DNA from: Pseudisothecium myosuroides
Taxonomy: Eukaryota; Streptophyta; Bryopsida; Hypnales; Lembophyllaceae
Length of the DNA stretch: 64,000 bases
Assembly (NCBI GenBank): GCA_951799445.1
Contig: OX637288.1
Location: 27,817,288-27,881,287 of the forward strand
Direction of reading: 5' to 3'
How positions within the stretch are numbered: the first letter of the stretch is position 1; every line of letters starts with the position of its first letter. Shown here one piece after another: positions 46,601 to 58,767 of this stretch. Below the pieces are notes generated by a model that saw nothing but the letters and a program-made list of their open reading frames with translations, had not been told where the DNA came from and searched no databases. A program made the translations under genes and the position numbers.

Positions 46601-49600
46601 TGGCCCTTGGCTAATGACAAGTGGGGTCAACCTAGGGCTTTTGGAGTCCAACTCCATTCTGTTAGACTGGGCCTCAATCTCTTCCCCTGATCTAGCCGCT
46701 ATAACATCCTCATTCTTAAGAGTAAATCCCATTTGTGTCCTTTTAGCAATGTTCCTATCATCTACCTTGGAATCTCTCTCCATGCAGGCTTCTGTTTTGT
46801 CATCATCACATGGAGGGGAAACTAGATGTGGAGGCTGACCGTCCACCTGGTACAGCTTCTGATGTAAACTGCTGGATATGGACATGTTGAAAGACGGAAT
46901 GGAGCTATTTGTCATAAAAGGTTTGAAGCCACCACCAGAAGGATTGTAACTCTGCGTAGATGTTAAAAAATCTTAGAAATGATAGAACAAGGTTTTTGCT
47001 TTCCAAATGCATGTCCTTGGCACAGTCAACAATATGGAAAGCATTGGAAAGACATGGCATTCCTTGTATGGTACTCGTTATCCAAAAAAATAAAATTTCT
47101 ATGCAATATAGGAAGTGAATGGCAATTTCAGTGGAAAAGGTCTAGCAGATACCATAGAACGTGAAGTAGTCAGTTTTGAGGATCTCCTCGTCAAAGAGAT
47201 TTCAAATGCAAGATCTTGTTGAAGAGTTGTTGACCTTCCCAAGTTGTGTCCAACCTTGGGACTTTGCAGCATCTCTTTGCTGCCTTTGGATATACGACAT
47301 CCATCCAATCCATACTTCGAAACGGTAACATTCCGAGAAGAAATGTGATGATCGCCTGTGGAAGCCCGACGGTTTGGATAGGGTTGTACATTGAAAATTA
47401 AAGTTTTATTAAAAGAAATGGGCTCCCGATCTAGGCTTTGTTTGCTTCCTCCATCGTGATTCCTGCTGAGATTGTTATTGGGGCTTTGATCTCGACTACC
47501 AAGTCGACTGCTACTAAGAAATCCAGGACCACGATCATGGCTTTTTGAGAGAAAGCTGTCAAAATCAGCTGAAGAAGCACTCTGCCGCCTTGAGTTACTA
47601 GGATCATCATAAGACCTACTGATAAGGGTTCCAAGTGAACTAGAGCCTCTCATGAAGGAAGATGTGCTCAGATTGGTAGAAGTCTCAGTTGGGAAATCAT
47701 TGGCAAAATTATGCGGTTTCCCGACTGACTCAGGTGTGCTACTATTTTTTCTTGTGATTGAGCTTGCCTTGCCAAACGTCACAAAACTACTTCCAGGCGT
47801 AGCTGGTGAACTGTTCCTTGGAGTAGGAGAGAGCTTCTTGTTTGTGGTTGAACTAACACTCCTAGCGGGAGAGCTTCCCCTACTTGTAATGTTATCTCGA
47901 GAAGGGGAAGTGCCTCTAGTGAACCCGGATCTTGTAGGGGAGGTTCCTCTGGTATTGGTATTGTTCACAGAAGAAGGGGACCAACCGGTGCCATTTTGTG
48001 CGGGGGAGCTGCCCCTAGTTGATGGAGGATCTCTGAGCACAAATGTTTTCGTACTTCCTACGGAAATAGACCGAGATGGACCAAGTAACGGTCCTTTCTT
48101 CAAGGTACCAGTGCTTACTTGTTGTCCAGGTGAAGATGAAATTGAGGAGGCCCTTGTATACGTGGGAGAAGAGTTTTTTACCACAGAGGCCTTTGTTGAT
48201 GTGGCGATGGTTGCCCTGTTGGTTGAGCTTGACCTCGTTGTCGACGGAGAGGTAGACCGGATTGAAGGTGTAAAAAGTCGAGGAGATGATGACTTTGTGG
48301 AGGTCAACCTAGGAGAAGAAGAGCTTCTAGAGTTGATTGACGTTATTACTGGCATGGGGCTTTTCATCAACATATTAAACGCTGGCCGAGGGCTTTTGGA
48401 AGGTGTTATGCTAAGACCAGGTCGAGGACTCTTGGCAGGGCTTGCATTCCCCTTGGTAGCGGGAATCACAGTTGGCTCCATAGTCCTAGATATATTCTGC
48501 AACAACCAGACACCAGTCACCAGGGCATTAAGATCAAAGGTGAGGATTTTCTCTCTTGAGTACTAAAGATGGCAGCACCTAAGGGTGAGAATATGCATTT
48601 CAACATCCTCAATGATATAGAGGTGTTGATGACACACGTTAATCCGTTGAATCTATCAGTCTTCACAGAAGAAGGGAGCTTGAACTAAAATCTACTAGAA
48701 GTTTTGTCTAGGCATACAGATGTGAGCTCACCCTTGAGGTCTTGATGAAAGAGAGATTGTCATTTGTGACAACATTTTGTTGCACAAGTTTCGGAGAAGG
48801 TGGTTTTTTAGAAATGGTCACAAGCCTACAAAATTGAAGAGTATCATGCATTAGACAAATTTTGAATCTTTAGAGAGCCCCTCAAGAATTGACATGCAAA
48901 GCTATTTATTAGAAGGCTAGAGATGATAGCCTAAGTACACAAATATGTACATGAATTTCATCAAGTACCCATGAACTTGTCAAAATAAAGAATTCACTTA
49001 TAGTACCAAGGACTTGAATGAGAAAAAGTACCTAATGTCTAATTGTGCATTTGGTTGTGCAAACATCATGAGCATAAGTATCCATGATCTTTTCAAAATA
49101 AAGAATTCATTCATAGTATTAAAGACTCAAATGAGAAGAACTACTTAATGTCTCTTTGTCCAATAAGAAACATTTCATTGTGGAAACATCATGAGCCATT
49201 AGTATTAATTCATTGGACAATGGGACATTAGGTACTTCTTGTCATCCTCAACTTACTTAGAATTTGAATGACAAGAAGTAATTCATGTCCCATTGTCCAA
49301 TGAAAGGCATGCAATTTTGTAAACATCATGATGTCAAAAATGGGTGGAAATAGGGGGAAAATATCATTCCTTCCTTGACAAGTACGCATTTAAATCCAAT
49401 TAAGGTCCCCTATCAAGGCCATTCTGGAGGGCTTTGAGGGCCCAAATTTCTTCTAATGGTAGAGGTGCTGAAGACACGGACGTTCACAAGGGTGTAGATT
49501 TATGGTTTCCATGTACAAATTTATTCCCTACAAATTCAAAAGATATAGAGGGATTCAAGAATGCATCATTCTCACCAATCATCGTCACTCTTAGGGGCAT

Positions 49601-50382
49601 CCATCTCCAACACATTTTCTCCTTGCGCTGACGCTTCAAATGTTAACAATACATTTGAATCTATAGCAACTGAGAAACAAGTGAAAACAAGATCAGTTTC
49701 ACAACACAAACCATCTAAGAAACAAGTGAAAACAAGATTAGTTTTGCAGTTCAAACCATCTTGGCAAACAAAGAGTAGACAGAGTGCCATATTGTTGCAA
49801 AAGAAATAGAGTCACCCAAATCACATCTACCTACATGTTGTATCAACATGTGGCTTAATATTCTCTCATTTCCTTCTTCTAGCCAATTGACAATGTATTC
49901 ATCATTATGAAGAGATCCCATTTCTAGCTGGTTAGGAAGCCCTATCCTACGGTGCACATGCCTACGGTCCCTACCCATTACTCAATATCTATACTCGGAT
50001 GAGACTGCTCAGAGGACACCAACCCGTGGAATGTACAGCTCGGGTACATTCTCTCCATAGAACTATTCAGCAAGAGTTCATCATAACAACGTCGACATAT
50101 CATATCGACATTTACATGCTCTGACAACTTTAACAAGAAATCTTAAATGTAGAAGGTAGACAAAAGTGGTTCCCATTCAAGATGGGAAATCATACTGTCG
50201 TGGCAGCTGCGAGAATAATTGAACGCAACAGCAGTGAGAGAAGAATTACCCAGAGACGAATCCAAATCTTCGTGCATCGCCAGCTCCTCAAACAAAGCCA
50301 GATGCTCCCTGTCCCTCCTGAAGCTATCTCCCACCTTGCGGCTGTACCGCCGCTCGACTTGCGCCATGTCCTCCGCCATCAT
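43677..50382 (-). CDS. Serine/proline/arginine-rich plant protein with C-terminal CaaX box, six exons
   Basis: Proposed coding exons, minus strand: 50382-50250, 49669-49576, 48825-48732, 48496-47153, 46951-44326, 44161-43677. All junctions are GT/AG, phases 1,2,0,0,1, summing to 1592 codons (1591 residues). The start is the first in-frame ATG after a stop. The N-terminus has REHLALFEELAMHEDLDSSLG. The second junction rebuilds DDDWLV, a diverged form of the DWLLTPP motif that I recall from Arabidopsis serine-rich proteins of the At1g27850/At2g40070 kind. Next come a Ser/Thr/Pro/Arg low-complexity region with RGTSP/RGSSP repeats (about 115-400), RSM-SYNPSGGGFKPFM across junction 4, a Cys/His cluster at about 690-706, and an acidic, Ser-rich tail. 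It ends CSCNIL: CNIL is a CaaX box with Leu last, predicting geranylgeranylation and membrane attachment. Function is unknown. A non-coding first exon is likely upstream. Confidence 0.8.
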
Positions 50383-52640
50383 GGTCTCTTGGTCGACCTT
50401 CTCAGAACGATGGATAACCCTCTCAGCTCCACATATTACCTCTCAAATGTAGTTCACTTCTCGTCCAGCATTTCAAAATGTTCACCTCTTACTGGCCTTT
50501 CTATTTTGCCTGTACTCACAAAGCAGGACCAAGACCTGGAGCCAACATCAACATGCCACATTTCAAGCCCCTTTCAACAATGCATACTAAAAACTACAAG
50601 GCTGCAGCATCAGAGAAGCTCCGGGTAAATGGTATAATTTGCGAAACATGATTCCTTGCTGAGGGAGTAAACAATCCATGCTGTAAGTGTACGTCCTGGC
50701 AGTAAAATTTTGAGACAAGCAGCAACTGCGTACACTCAGGATTTCTCTAGAAACAGATGAGTGAGAGCGAGTGACTTACAATTAGAGGACTTTATACTGA
50801 CGACATTCTTGAGTAACTAGGGATCCTGACATACTCCACCACATGCTGCAATTCAATTCACTAGCTACCGGTGTGGAACTGTGGTTGTGCTCAGCCAACT
50901 CGGGTCATCACCACCTTGTGTCGGCCATCTCAACACTGCTTCTGGGCCTCGCACCCGAAGTCATTCCTTGAACGCAATCCTGTCATCAATGGCATTTGCT
51001 GTTAACCAATGCCGTGCCTTCCTCGGCAAAAGTAAAAGTACATTAAGAGCCTAGCTGGAAAACCAAAAAGCCTCTCCGCTTTCAACGAATTGAATGAGAA
51101 AAAGGTCAGCAGAAAGGTAAGACGACAACGTGGGTTTGTCCTTGTGTTCGTCGTGCATTGTGCTTGTACTACAAGAAAATGACAAGTGAACCATTATGAC
51201 GTCTCGAGCTCTCTCCGCGACTGAACACAAATCTGATCATCACTACCCATTTGCTGCCAACGCCAGATCCCTTTGATCAATGCACTACATTGCTAGTCTA
51301 AGAACGGCGTTCTACGAACAATGCTACTCCACAGAAGGCTGCCACAACGCCAGATCAGATGAGAAATGCTAGTGTAGCTAACAATCGTTTCTGCAGAAGA
51401 CTGCCAACTGAGTTGCTCGATGAGAATGCTAAACAATACAAGTAAGGAAGTGAGGCTCCGAAATGATGCAATTAAATGAGCGTCGGCCAGATCTGAAGCT
51501 GCTCCCAGTTCCACCCCTTCTCCGGACATCGAAAAGCTCGAAAACGAAAATCATGCAAACCAGTCAGGCCTCGTCCCAAGCAGTGCACCATCAGCTACAG
51601 CCCATCAAATCCATCTGCATTGTCACCAAATCTATCAACTATCGTCTAGATGGAACCATCCAGGCCCCGTACGTCTCGACTACCCTCGCCCCATCTACAG
51701 TAGCTTCAACCCACACAGGCCATGGCCACTACACATCCACTCAACCAGACCATCGCCACAAACCCACACACTCCCAAAACTCCGGTCCCAGAGATCCAGG
51801 AAGCAAGCCCAATCGTCGCTCCACCGCATCCACGCAACTTCGTTCCACACCCCAACGCCCCACCTGATCGACGTTGACGCCAACTACGGCCCCATCGCCA
51901 ACCCCGCGCGTCCAAGCGACGTGCTTCCCCCCGAAACCCAAGCCCCCCACAAACCCTAACGAATCCGACAGACAGACGCCCAATTCCCGCACGTCGTCCG
52001 TCCATCCGCGTCACTCATGCAGGAAATCCTTTTTCAAACCACCGAAGTTCGCGAGCTAGAAAACTGCTATTGCGCAGCTCACTACTGTAGCTGAACTGAA
52101 ACCAAGCTGGATCGGAGTTTCAGTAACTGATCTGACGACTGGGGCCCAGTAAGTTTTTTAGATCTGGGAGACGGGCAGGGCAACAACAGCAGCTGCTAGC
52201 GCGACTAAGCTTAACTTAACTAAACCTAGATCTGCATGCGTTGACGAGTTAGATACTTAGATCTGCAAGGGCGTCGGCTTGATAGTCGGAGGGGGAAGCG
52301 CGCGATGAATATTAATAATTTCGACCGACGTCGGGGTGGATGCGGATTGCGGAAGAGGACGACGAGCGGAGATGATGAATGTGATCGAAGTTTGGGAGGG
52401 ATGCGGATGAAATCAGTCCGGGGCGCCGAGCGAAGTCCAGGGCGGAATATATTGATGAGGTGCGCAGGAGGGGTTTCCTGTGACAGGAAAGAGGCCGTGA
52501 CGTGGTTCTGCTTTTGCCCAAAGTGTGCGGAAAAAGAATATCTTACTGGATTTATCGGTTCGTTATTTGGAATGGGGGGGGGGGGGGTTGCAACGATGGT
52601 TGCAGCACGAGAAGAAAACCTTGTTGGAGTCAACCAACTC
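50383..52640 (-). promoter_or_regulatory. GC-rich upstream region of the serine-rich gene
   Basis: GC content is well above the surroundings, especially 51460-52560. On the minus strand this is the likely promoter and 5' leader of the gene ending at 43677. Overlapping frames of 60-148 codons on both strands reflect the base composition; none has a domain or a splice context. A G14 run at 52574-52587 marks the upstream border. The leader may be spliced, which I cannot resolve. Confidence 0.4.
52574..52587 (+). repeat. Homopolymer G14
   Basis: Fourteen G residues in a row in otherwise mixed sequence; capable of G-quadruplex formation and error-prone in sequencing. Confidence 0.85.
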
Positions 52641-52855
52641 ATTAGCTGACATTTTCTATTTCCTGCAACAAAAAAACATCAAATTCAACTCAAAATTTGT
52701 ATGGAGTTTGATGTTTTTTGCTATAGGAAACAAAGAATGTTAACTAATGTGTGCTGACTGAAACAAGTTGGATGGTTGGATGGTTTGTAGAACTTCTATA
52801 ATGGTGGACAAGAGACCTTTGAAAGAAGGAGATAAGCTAGGGGACCTCTTCTCAA

Positions 52856-53845
52856 GGTGATTGCAAGAAACACTTGTACTATTTTCTGTCACACATTCAA
52901 TGCGGAAGTTGTTTTGTACCACAAGTATTGCAAAAATGATTGAATGAACATGAAATTCAAAAAGAAGCTTTCTATAGCAATAAAAAATGCACTTGAATTA
53001 TTTCAATTTTTTCAAAATTAATTTAATAGGTGAAATTGAATTCTGAATATATGTCACAAATGCAGTTTTGGTGGTTTTTAGTACTATTGAGTACCTTTTT
53101 TGAAGAATTACATCATCAAATTTGGTAGGCTAACTTTTCTAATAGAAATACACCTTCTCAAGAGAGGAATTCCTAAAAACATTTTCCAAGTGTGTTTTAT
53201 ATTGGCCTAAAGTGTGCTATATTCATGTTGAATTTATGTTGAATTAAAAATGTTATTTTAGTTCTAACTTTGATCTTCCTACTTTGCTCTTAATCGGCAA
53301 CAATGGCCATTTTTAAAATAAATTTTTCAAACTCATTTTCTAATTTTCAAAAATAGAAACGTGAAAGTCTCATTTTCTAGGGTTAATTGTAGCATGTAGC
53401 TCAAAGTAGTACTTCAAGGTACACATAAAGACTCAATTGTATTGCTAGGGCTCATAATACCTTCTATCTGCTAATGTAAATTGTTTTTTAATGGCAAATT
53501 AAGTATTTTCATCCATTTTTGTCATTCAATGATGAACATAACATGTTGTCAAAATAGTAAATTTGAAATCCAATTGACCATTCAGATTTTATGTTCCATG
53601 CCTTCAATAGTACTAAAGGTGACTCATTGTACAAAAAGTACAAAATGTTCAAAAATGCAAAATGCAACAAATAGTACAAGTGTTTCTTGCAATCACCACT
53701 AGTAGAAAACAAGCTATAAATGACTGGTCCACAATGACTGCAGCAGTCACTTTGCAGTCATTTTGTAGTCATTGTGGACAAAAAATGACTGCTGCAGTCA
53801 TTGTGGACCAGTCATTCAGGACCCTGTTTTCTACTAGTGCACCCC
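52856..53845. mobile_element. GGGTGATTGCAAGAAACACTTG TIR element, copy 3, interrupted
   Basis: The left end GGTGATTGCAAGAAACACTTG and the right end CAAGTGTTTCTTGCAATCAC are inverted repeats. The last bases of the right end are separated by the CACTA-type insertion at 53697-53839 and resume as CACCC at 53840. Host flanks read CTCAA on both sides, a possible 5-bp target duplication. The interior is AT-rich with no coding capacity. Confidence 0.65.
53697..53839. mobile_element. CACTA-type MITE, 143 bp
   Basis: Begins CACTAGTAGAAAACA and ends TGTTTTCTACTAGTG. It is flanked by the 3-bp duplication CAC (53694-53696 and 53840-53842), exactly what the CACTA superfamily makes. The interior is a stack of inverted ATGACTGC/GCAGTCAT and TGGTCCACAATGACT repeats, so the whole element folds. 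It sits inside the right terminus of another element, so it arrived later. Confidence 0.85.
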
Positions 53846-54416
53846 TCAAACAACAATGACGATAAAAATTTACCTCCGTGAAGACTCATTATTTTACACA
53901 TACTCATGAGTAAGTCAAAGGACTTTGCGACCATTCTTTGTCACTTGCTTTTTATTTCTACATACTCATGCATCAGAGCATCTACATCCTTACTCGTCAA
54001 ACTTGGCACACTCAAATTTTCCATCTAATTTTGAAGAACTGTCAATTTCCTTGTCCCTCACCTTTACTCATCAAATTCAACCTATAAATAGTCAAGTGAC
54101 TACTCATGAAATAGAATAAAGGATAAAAACAACTAAACCAGGATGAATAGTGATTTCAAGGCCCATTTCTTGACATGCCGTAGGATTCAATGTCAACTTG
54201 TCAAGAAAATATTGTGAGTGACCTATAAGACTTTCATCCACATTTAAAAGTGTCAGATCCCTAGCGTGTATGGAGGGCCATGCTCTCAGGTCACTATGTA
54301 AAAGTATGCCTAAACTCCATTTTGCCTTGAATGGCCTTGTGGCATGACCAAGAGGAATAGTAATATTCTATCCAATAAAATATTTTTTCAATATGATATT
54401 TTTATTGACCCCTTAA

Positions 54417-54754
54417 TCCCTAAAAGATTAAGTAGTTGTCTAGATTTCCAAAATTGTGAAGATCTATTATAAAATACAATTTAGAACAATATTATTTTTT
54501 TGATTCAAGTCATTTTTGAAGGGTCATTTTTTGAATTGAAAAAGTTATTTTTTGAGGCTAAACCTACCAATACCCTTTGAATTATAGAATATTTGCAAAG
54601 AAAAATCTTCATAACTTATATTGTACAAATGTTAGAGAACTAATACAAAAAAAATTCAACAAAAATTGATGGATGAAAAAATGCATTTTGGTGAGGTTTG
54701 GATGTGTTTCCATTCATTTGTTGTTCAAAACCTGCAATCATGGTCCTTAAGTGG
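54417..54754. mobile_element. Short TTAA-flanked element
   Basis: The left end TCCCTAAAAG follows TTAA (54413-54416). The right end GGTCCTTAAGTGG is followed by TTAA (54755-54758). It is 338 bp. The interior matches part of 41507-42160. The termini have drifted from CCCCTAAAG. Confidence 0.5.
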
Positions 54755-54758
54755 TTAA

Positions 54759-57138
54759 AGACATTTTGGTAGGCTCACGATTATAGCCTTGTTTATGATT
54801 TGCCCACATTCCTCATTCTGAAGTTGGCTTTTTTTACAAATTGATTAGAAATCTTATTTTACTAAATGAGGTCATGAGGATGATATTATCCCACAATAAC
54901 TCATTTGTGAGTATGTTTAAACAACCATTGAGGTGAGTGCTACTCATATTAATCCAAATAGTGCTCCCTAGAATGGACAAAAATGTTGGACCAATATACA
55001 TAGAGGCATAATTAAATTGATTTATGGGATTTTTTAACACATGATCTCTCTTATTTACATGTGACTTATTTGGCACAAGTTGAAAAGACACATGAAGTCC
55101 ACATCTATATACAAATCCTATTATTAGTATTCACAATGACCGCTTAGTTTGCAACCATGGAACATAACTTGCAGTCACAAAAAAAAGCCCCCCCCCAATG
55201 GAGGAGATAGGCAGGTGCAATTTTGGCAGGGCAATAGTTAAAGGTGCCATGACAATAAGATAGTTAGACCAAATTCCATAAGTAAGATATGTAGTGTGGT
55301 TTATTATAACAACTCTACTATGACATGGAAGACAATAAAATTTGTTTTATTCTTTAAAGAAACAACTTCAAAAATGTTAAGCTTAATGTCAAGTCATTGT
55401 CAATGTATAGATACAATTTGAAAAAAATATAAATAAACTATTTTTAATTCTTCTACTAATGTCCGTCTAAGTCTAGAGTTTAAAAAAAAAATTGAACTCT
55501 CCAAATTATTATTTTTTAAATTACAAATATGAGTGAAAATTTCTTCATTTGACTTAATATAAAATTTAAAATAATGATATATTGAAACTCATCATAAAAA
55601 TCTTCAATTCATTTGTTATTGTTGATTATTAGATTACAAATTTACAATAATTGAAGCTAGTGAAATGAATGTCACAATATTGGAATTTGTATATGCAATG
55701 TGGGCTTACTCTTCTATAATTCCAAAATCCTTGTCAAAATCTTATACTCCATATACAAGATGCAAAGGCAAAAGCAATAGTAGAAAATTAAGTTCTATGA
55801 TAATCATCATAACTTTCATTAGAAAAAAAATCATTTACAAAGTATAAAGTCACACTAATCATTAAAAATTATAATTTCATTTAAGGAAATTTTCAAAACA
55901 TTTTTTACAAATATTTGTGGATTGCTCTGGTAATTAAATAAATGCCCTTTGATTATCGAAGGTGCTGATTATAAATGTATAATAATTTTTTAGTAATACA
56001 ATACTTGAACATGTTTTATTTGATTTCATTTAAAATGAATTTAGTATTATTTAGGAATAGTTAGATTTTTAAATTTAGATTTTTAAAAATATGGAAGTTG
56101 AAACATGACTTTTTGTTTTAAAAAATTTGGACTTATAATAGTACAAATATAATAATTGATATATTAAAAGTACATTTTCCTTCTAATGCTAAGGTTTAAG
56201 AAGTGTTGAGGTCTATACTTAAGAGTGGAAATATAAACACTTTAAAATATACAACAATCTAGATAATGATCATGAAAAAACTATAGAAGAAGATTATACC
56301 TAACTCCCAAAAGACATTGCAAGCCCATATCCATGGGGCATTTTGAAAGTCAAAACTTAAATTCTTATGTAGCTTTTTATTTTAAAGATTTTAAAGATTA
56401 ATAAATAAAATGTATTTCCAATAATCTACTATTTAACATTTTAACTCCATTTGAAATTTTTTGAAATTTTTTTAAAACTTTAATTTTTGGGATCCTTTGA
56501 AGATAGCAACTTGAAAGCTCAAGTACACTACTTTTGAATTTTTTTAATTGGATTTCTCTTGGTGTGAGCTCAAGGAATACACCAATTACACCATGATGCT
56601 TGTCACTATTATTTACATCTTTCATAAAACCTCATAATGTTTTAAGCATTATTGTAATTACTATGATTTTTGAAAAGATTTTTTTAAATCATATAAAACT
56701 CAATTACATATTTTTAATTATGAGAAAATGAGATTACATTTTAGACATATATTTCCACACGTGAAAAATACCAAATTTTTGAAATGTGTATTCCAATGTA
56801 GAAATCTAATGAAGTTTGACCAAGCCCAAACATGAAATGTCCTTTAAGGGTAAATGTATCCACCACTTTTTGATTTTGCCCATCTATAATGGTACATTCT
56901 TAGTAACCTAACCAATAAATAGTGCAATACTTTCAAAATTTTGAAACTTCAAAGGACAATTATAGATCACGTCAGAAAAAAATTATTTTTTCAAATCTAA
57001 ACATGGAATAGAAACTATACTTGATCATTTTTATTTTGTTAGTATAAAAAATATTAAATAAAATGTTTTGAAGAAGACAACTGAGTTTTTCCAAGACACA
57101 TCCAATGTTTGGATGCAAGGATGAGAGGGTTGCCTTAA
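54759..57138. other. Gene-free stretch with an old repeat
   Basis: About 56280-56860 resembles 29990-30560 (shared AAAGACATTGCAAGCCC, GACCAAGCCC-like and AAATGT phrases), so it is an eroded fragment of the long element there. Frames of 60-85 codons are present but show nothing. Confidence 0.4.
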
Positions 57139-57655
57139 TTTTTAAATGCCCAAGGCACCAAGTTCTGGTATTGACAAAATTGTGAAATTAAATAAAACCT
57201 TACCAAGTTATTATTTTTAGTAGTTCTTTTTGACAAATTATTTTTGAAGTCTAGTATTAGCATAAAGAAATACAATTTTGAAACTAGATGATTATGATTT
57301 TCCACTCAAAACTTGGTGCCTTGGGCATTAATCTTGATTTTTTGTGTCAAGGGCGTGGTCAAGGGCTCTTAGAAATGAGCCTCAAATACACTAGTTCTTG
57401 GAGGAAAAAATTACGTTGAAAGTTCATTTAAAATAATTGTAGAGTAGATTTTAAGATGTTGCAAATTGATTGGGATTAATCATGTTATGTCCTTTAACCT
57501 CGTATTTATTTGGTGACCTCAATTTTAGATTTGACATGTGAAAAGACGATTGAAAGACTTCAAATCACTTTAATACCCTCATGACCAAACATTATAATCT
57601 TTCAATCCATAACTGAATAAGTGATATTATTGTATATTATTTTCTGTTTTTGCTA
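57139..57655. mobile_element. Truncated relative of the 24479-25131 element
   Basis: The left end TTTTTAAATGCCCAAGGCACC follows TTAA (57135-57138). The body follows the 24479-25131 element in inverse orientation through GAGCCTCAAATACACTAG, ATTGAAAGACTTCAAATCAC and AATAAGTGATATTA. The right terminus is missing; the match stops near 57655, next to a broken coding fragment. Confidence 0.6.
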
Positions 57656-57765
57656 GTGCAGACGTGTGTCAACAAAGGAAGTCCGCGCTATCTTCCATTT
57701 CCCAGCGTCAAATTTGAACGCCTATCCCAGATCCTCGTCTTGTCTACGGGCTTTGCTACACATAG

Positions 57766-58290
57766 CTAGCGCTCCGCCTTCATGGTCATCAATGTCCACA
57801 AGGGGGTTGCGCAGTCAAGTTGTTGTCTCGCTTGAATTTCCTCCACTTTTGTTGCTTCCAAGTCATGAATCTTGTTGAAGCTAGTGTGCATACAATCTCT
57901 CTTCTTTTTGCTATCGCCCAACGCCAAAAGATCCAATGCTTGGCCTCCTTCTCCCTACATTATGACCTTGTCACAACGGCCATTGTAGAAGTTGTTGTCT
58001 GGATCTATGTTGATTCCATGAGCTCGGGCATATCCCCTCAGCTCTTGCAAATTCTGTTTCTTCTCATGGGCACACTCTTTGAACATCTGTCCACGCATTC
58101 TCATCTCCATTAAGCAAGTCAAGACTCTCTTCCTCCACTCTCTCGCCCTCTTCCTTGAAGCCTTCGCTCCTTCCTTGATGCGGACCTTGGCTCTTTCTTT
58201 GAGGTCTATTAGTCTGAAGTCAAAGGCACTCTTCATTGTTAGTTGAGACATATCCTTGCTTATGACCATTTTGACAAGTTTGTTTGACAT
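57766..58290 (-). pseudogene. Unidentified basic, helix-rich coding fragment with one in-frame stop
   Basis: From ATG at 58290 the frame runs 111 codons to TAG (57957-57955). It then stays open in the same frame for about 62 more codons to a second stop at 57768-57766. The protein is rich in Lys, Arg and Glu (ERAKVRIKEGAKASRKRARE; later KKKRDCMHTSFNKIHDLEA), with long predicted helix or coiled coil. A Trp codon changed to TAG would explain the first stop. A plausible splice acceptor (TTCCTACAG) lies just upstream at about 58305. I do not recognise the family; a gene or transposon-protein fragment are both possible. Confidence 0.5.
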
Positions 58291-58767
58291 ATGAATGTTG
58301 AGAACCTGTAGGAATTCACGGACAAATGCCTGGGCAGCTAATTAAGGTCTAGGATGATGAGATCGAATGCTTGGAAGTACTAAATGAGGTCAATAGCATG
58401 TGAAAAAACCCCTGGAAGAAGAAGTTAATAAAAGCAAGCCAATTGGAAGCAGGTTAGGATTGGAAGCAAGTTATGGATTGTAGAAGTAGCCACATAACAC
58501 TTTGGTTATTAGAAATTGGAAGGCAGTAATTTGACTTGAAGCAGAAAGGAACACTTCCAGAAGCAACAACAAATCCTCCAAAAGTCTAACCTAATTCGAA
58601 TCATTGTAAGAAGTGTAAGGAGGTACTTACAAGGCTTTAAATTGATTGTCTAGATTAGTATTTTTATGTGATGAGCCAATCAGCCGTGAATTGGCTGCAA
58701 ATAAATGGAAGCAAAGAAATGGCATGCACATAAATGGAAAGGAAGATCACCAAAATATAAGGAGGAA

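Noticed and set aside
47652..48566. 304-codon plus-strand open frame
   Set aside because: It is the antisense shadow of the Ser/Pro-rich exon 48496-47153. The Ser/Arg codons of that exon give an open Leu/Val/Glu-rich frame on the other strand; no domain, no splice context.
51463..52649. Overlapping frames of 60-138 codons on both strands
   Set aside because: Frames occur on both strands at once in GC-rich DNA, proline/arginine/histidine-rich, with no start or splice context. More likely promoter and leader of the serine-rich gene.
54834..55091. 85-codon minus-strand frame
   Set aside because: No homologue recognised, no splice context, and it lies in AT-rich repeat-flanking DNA.
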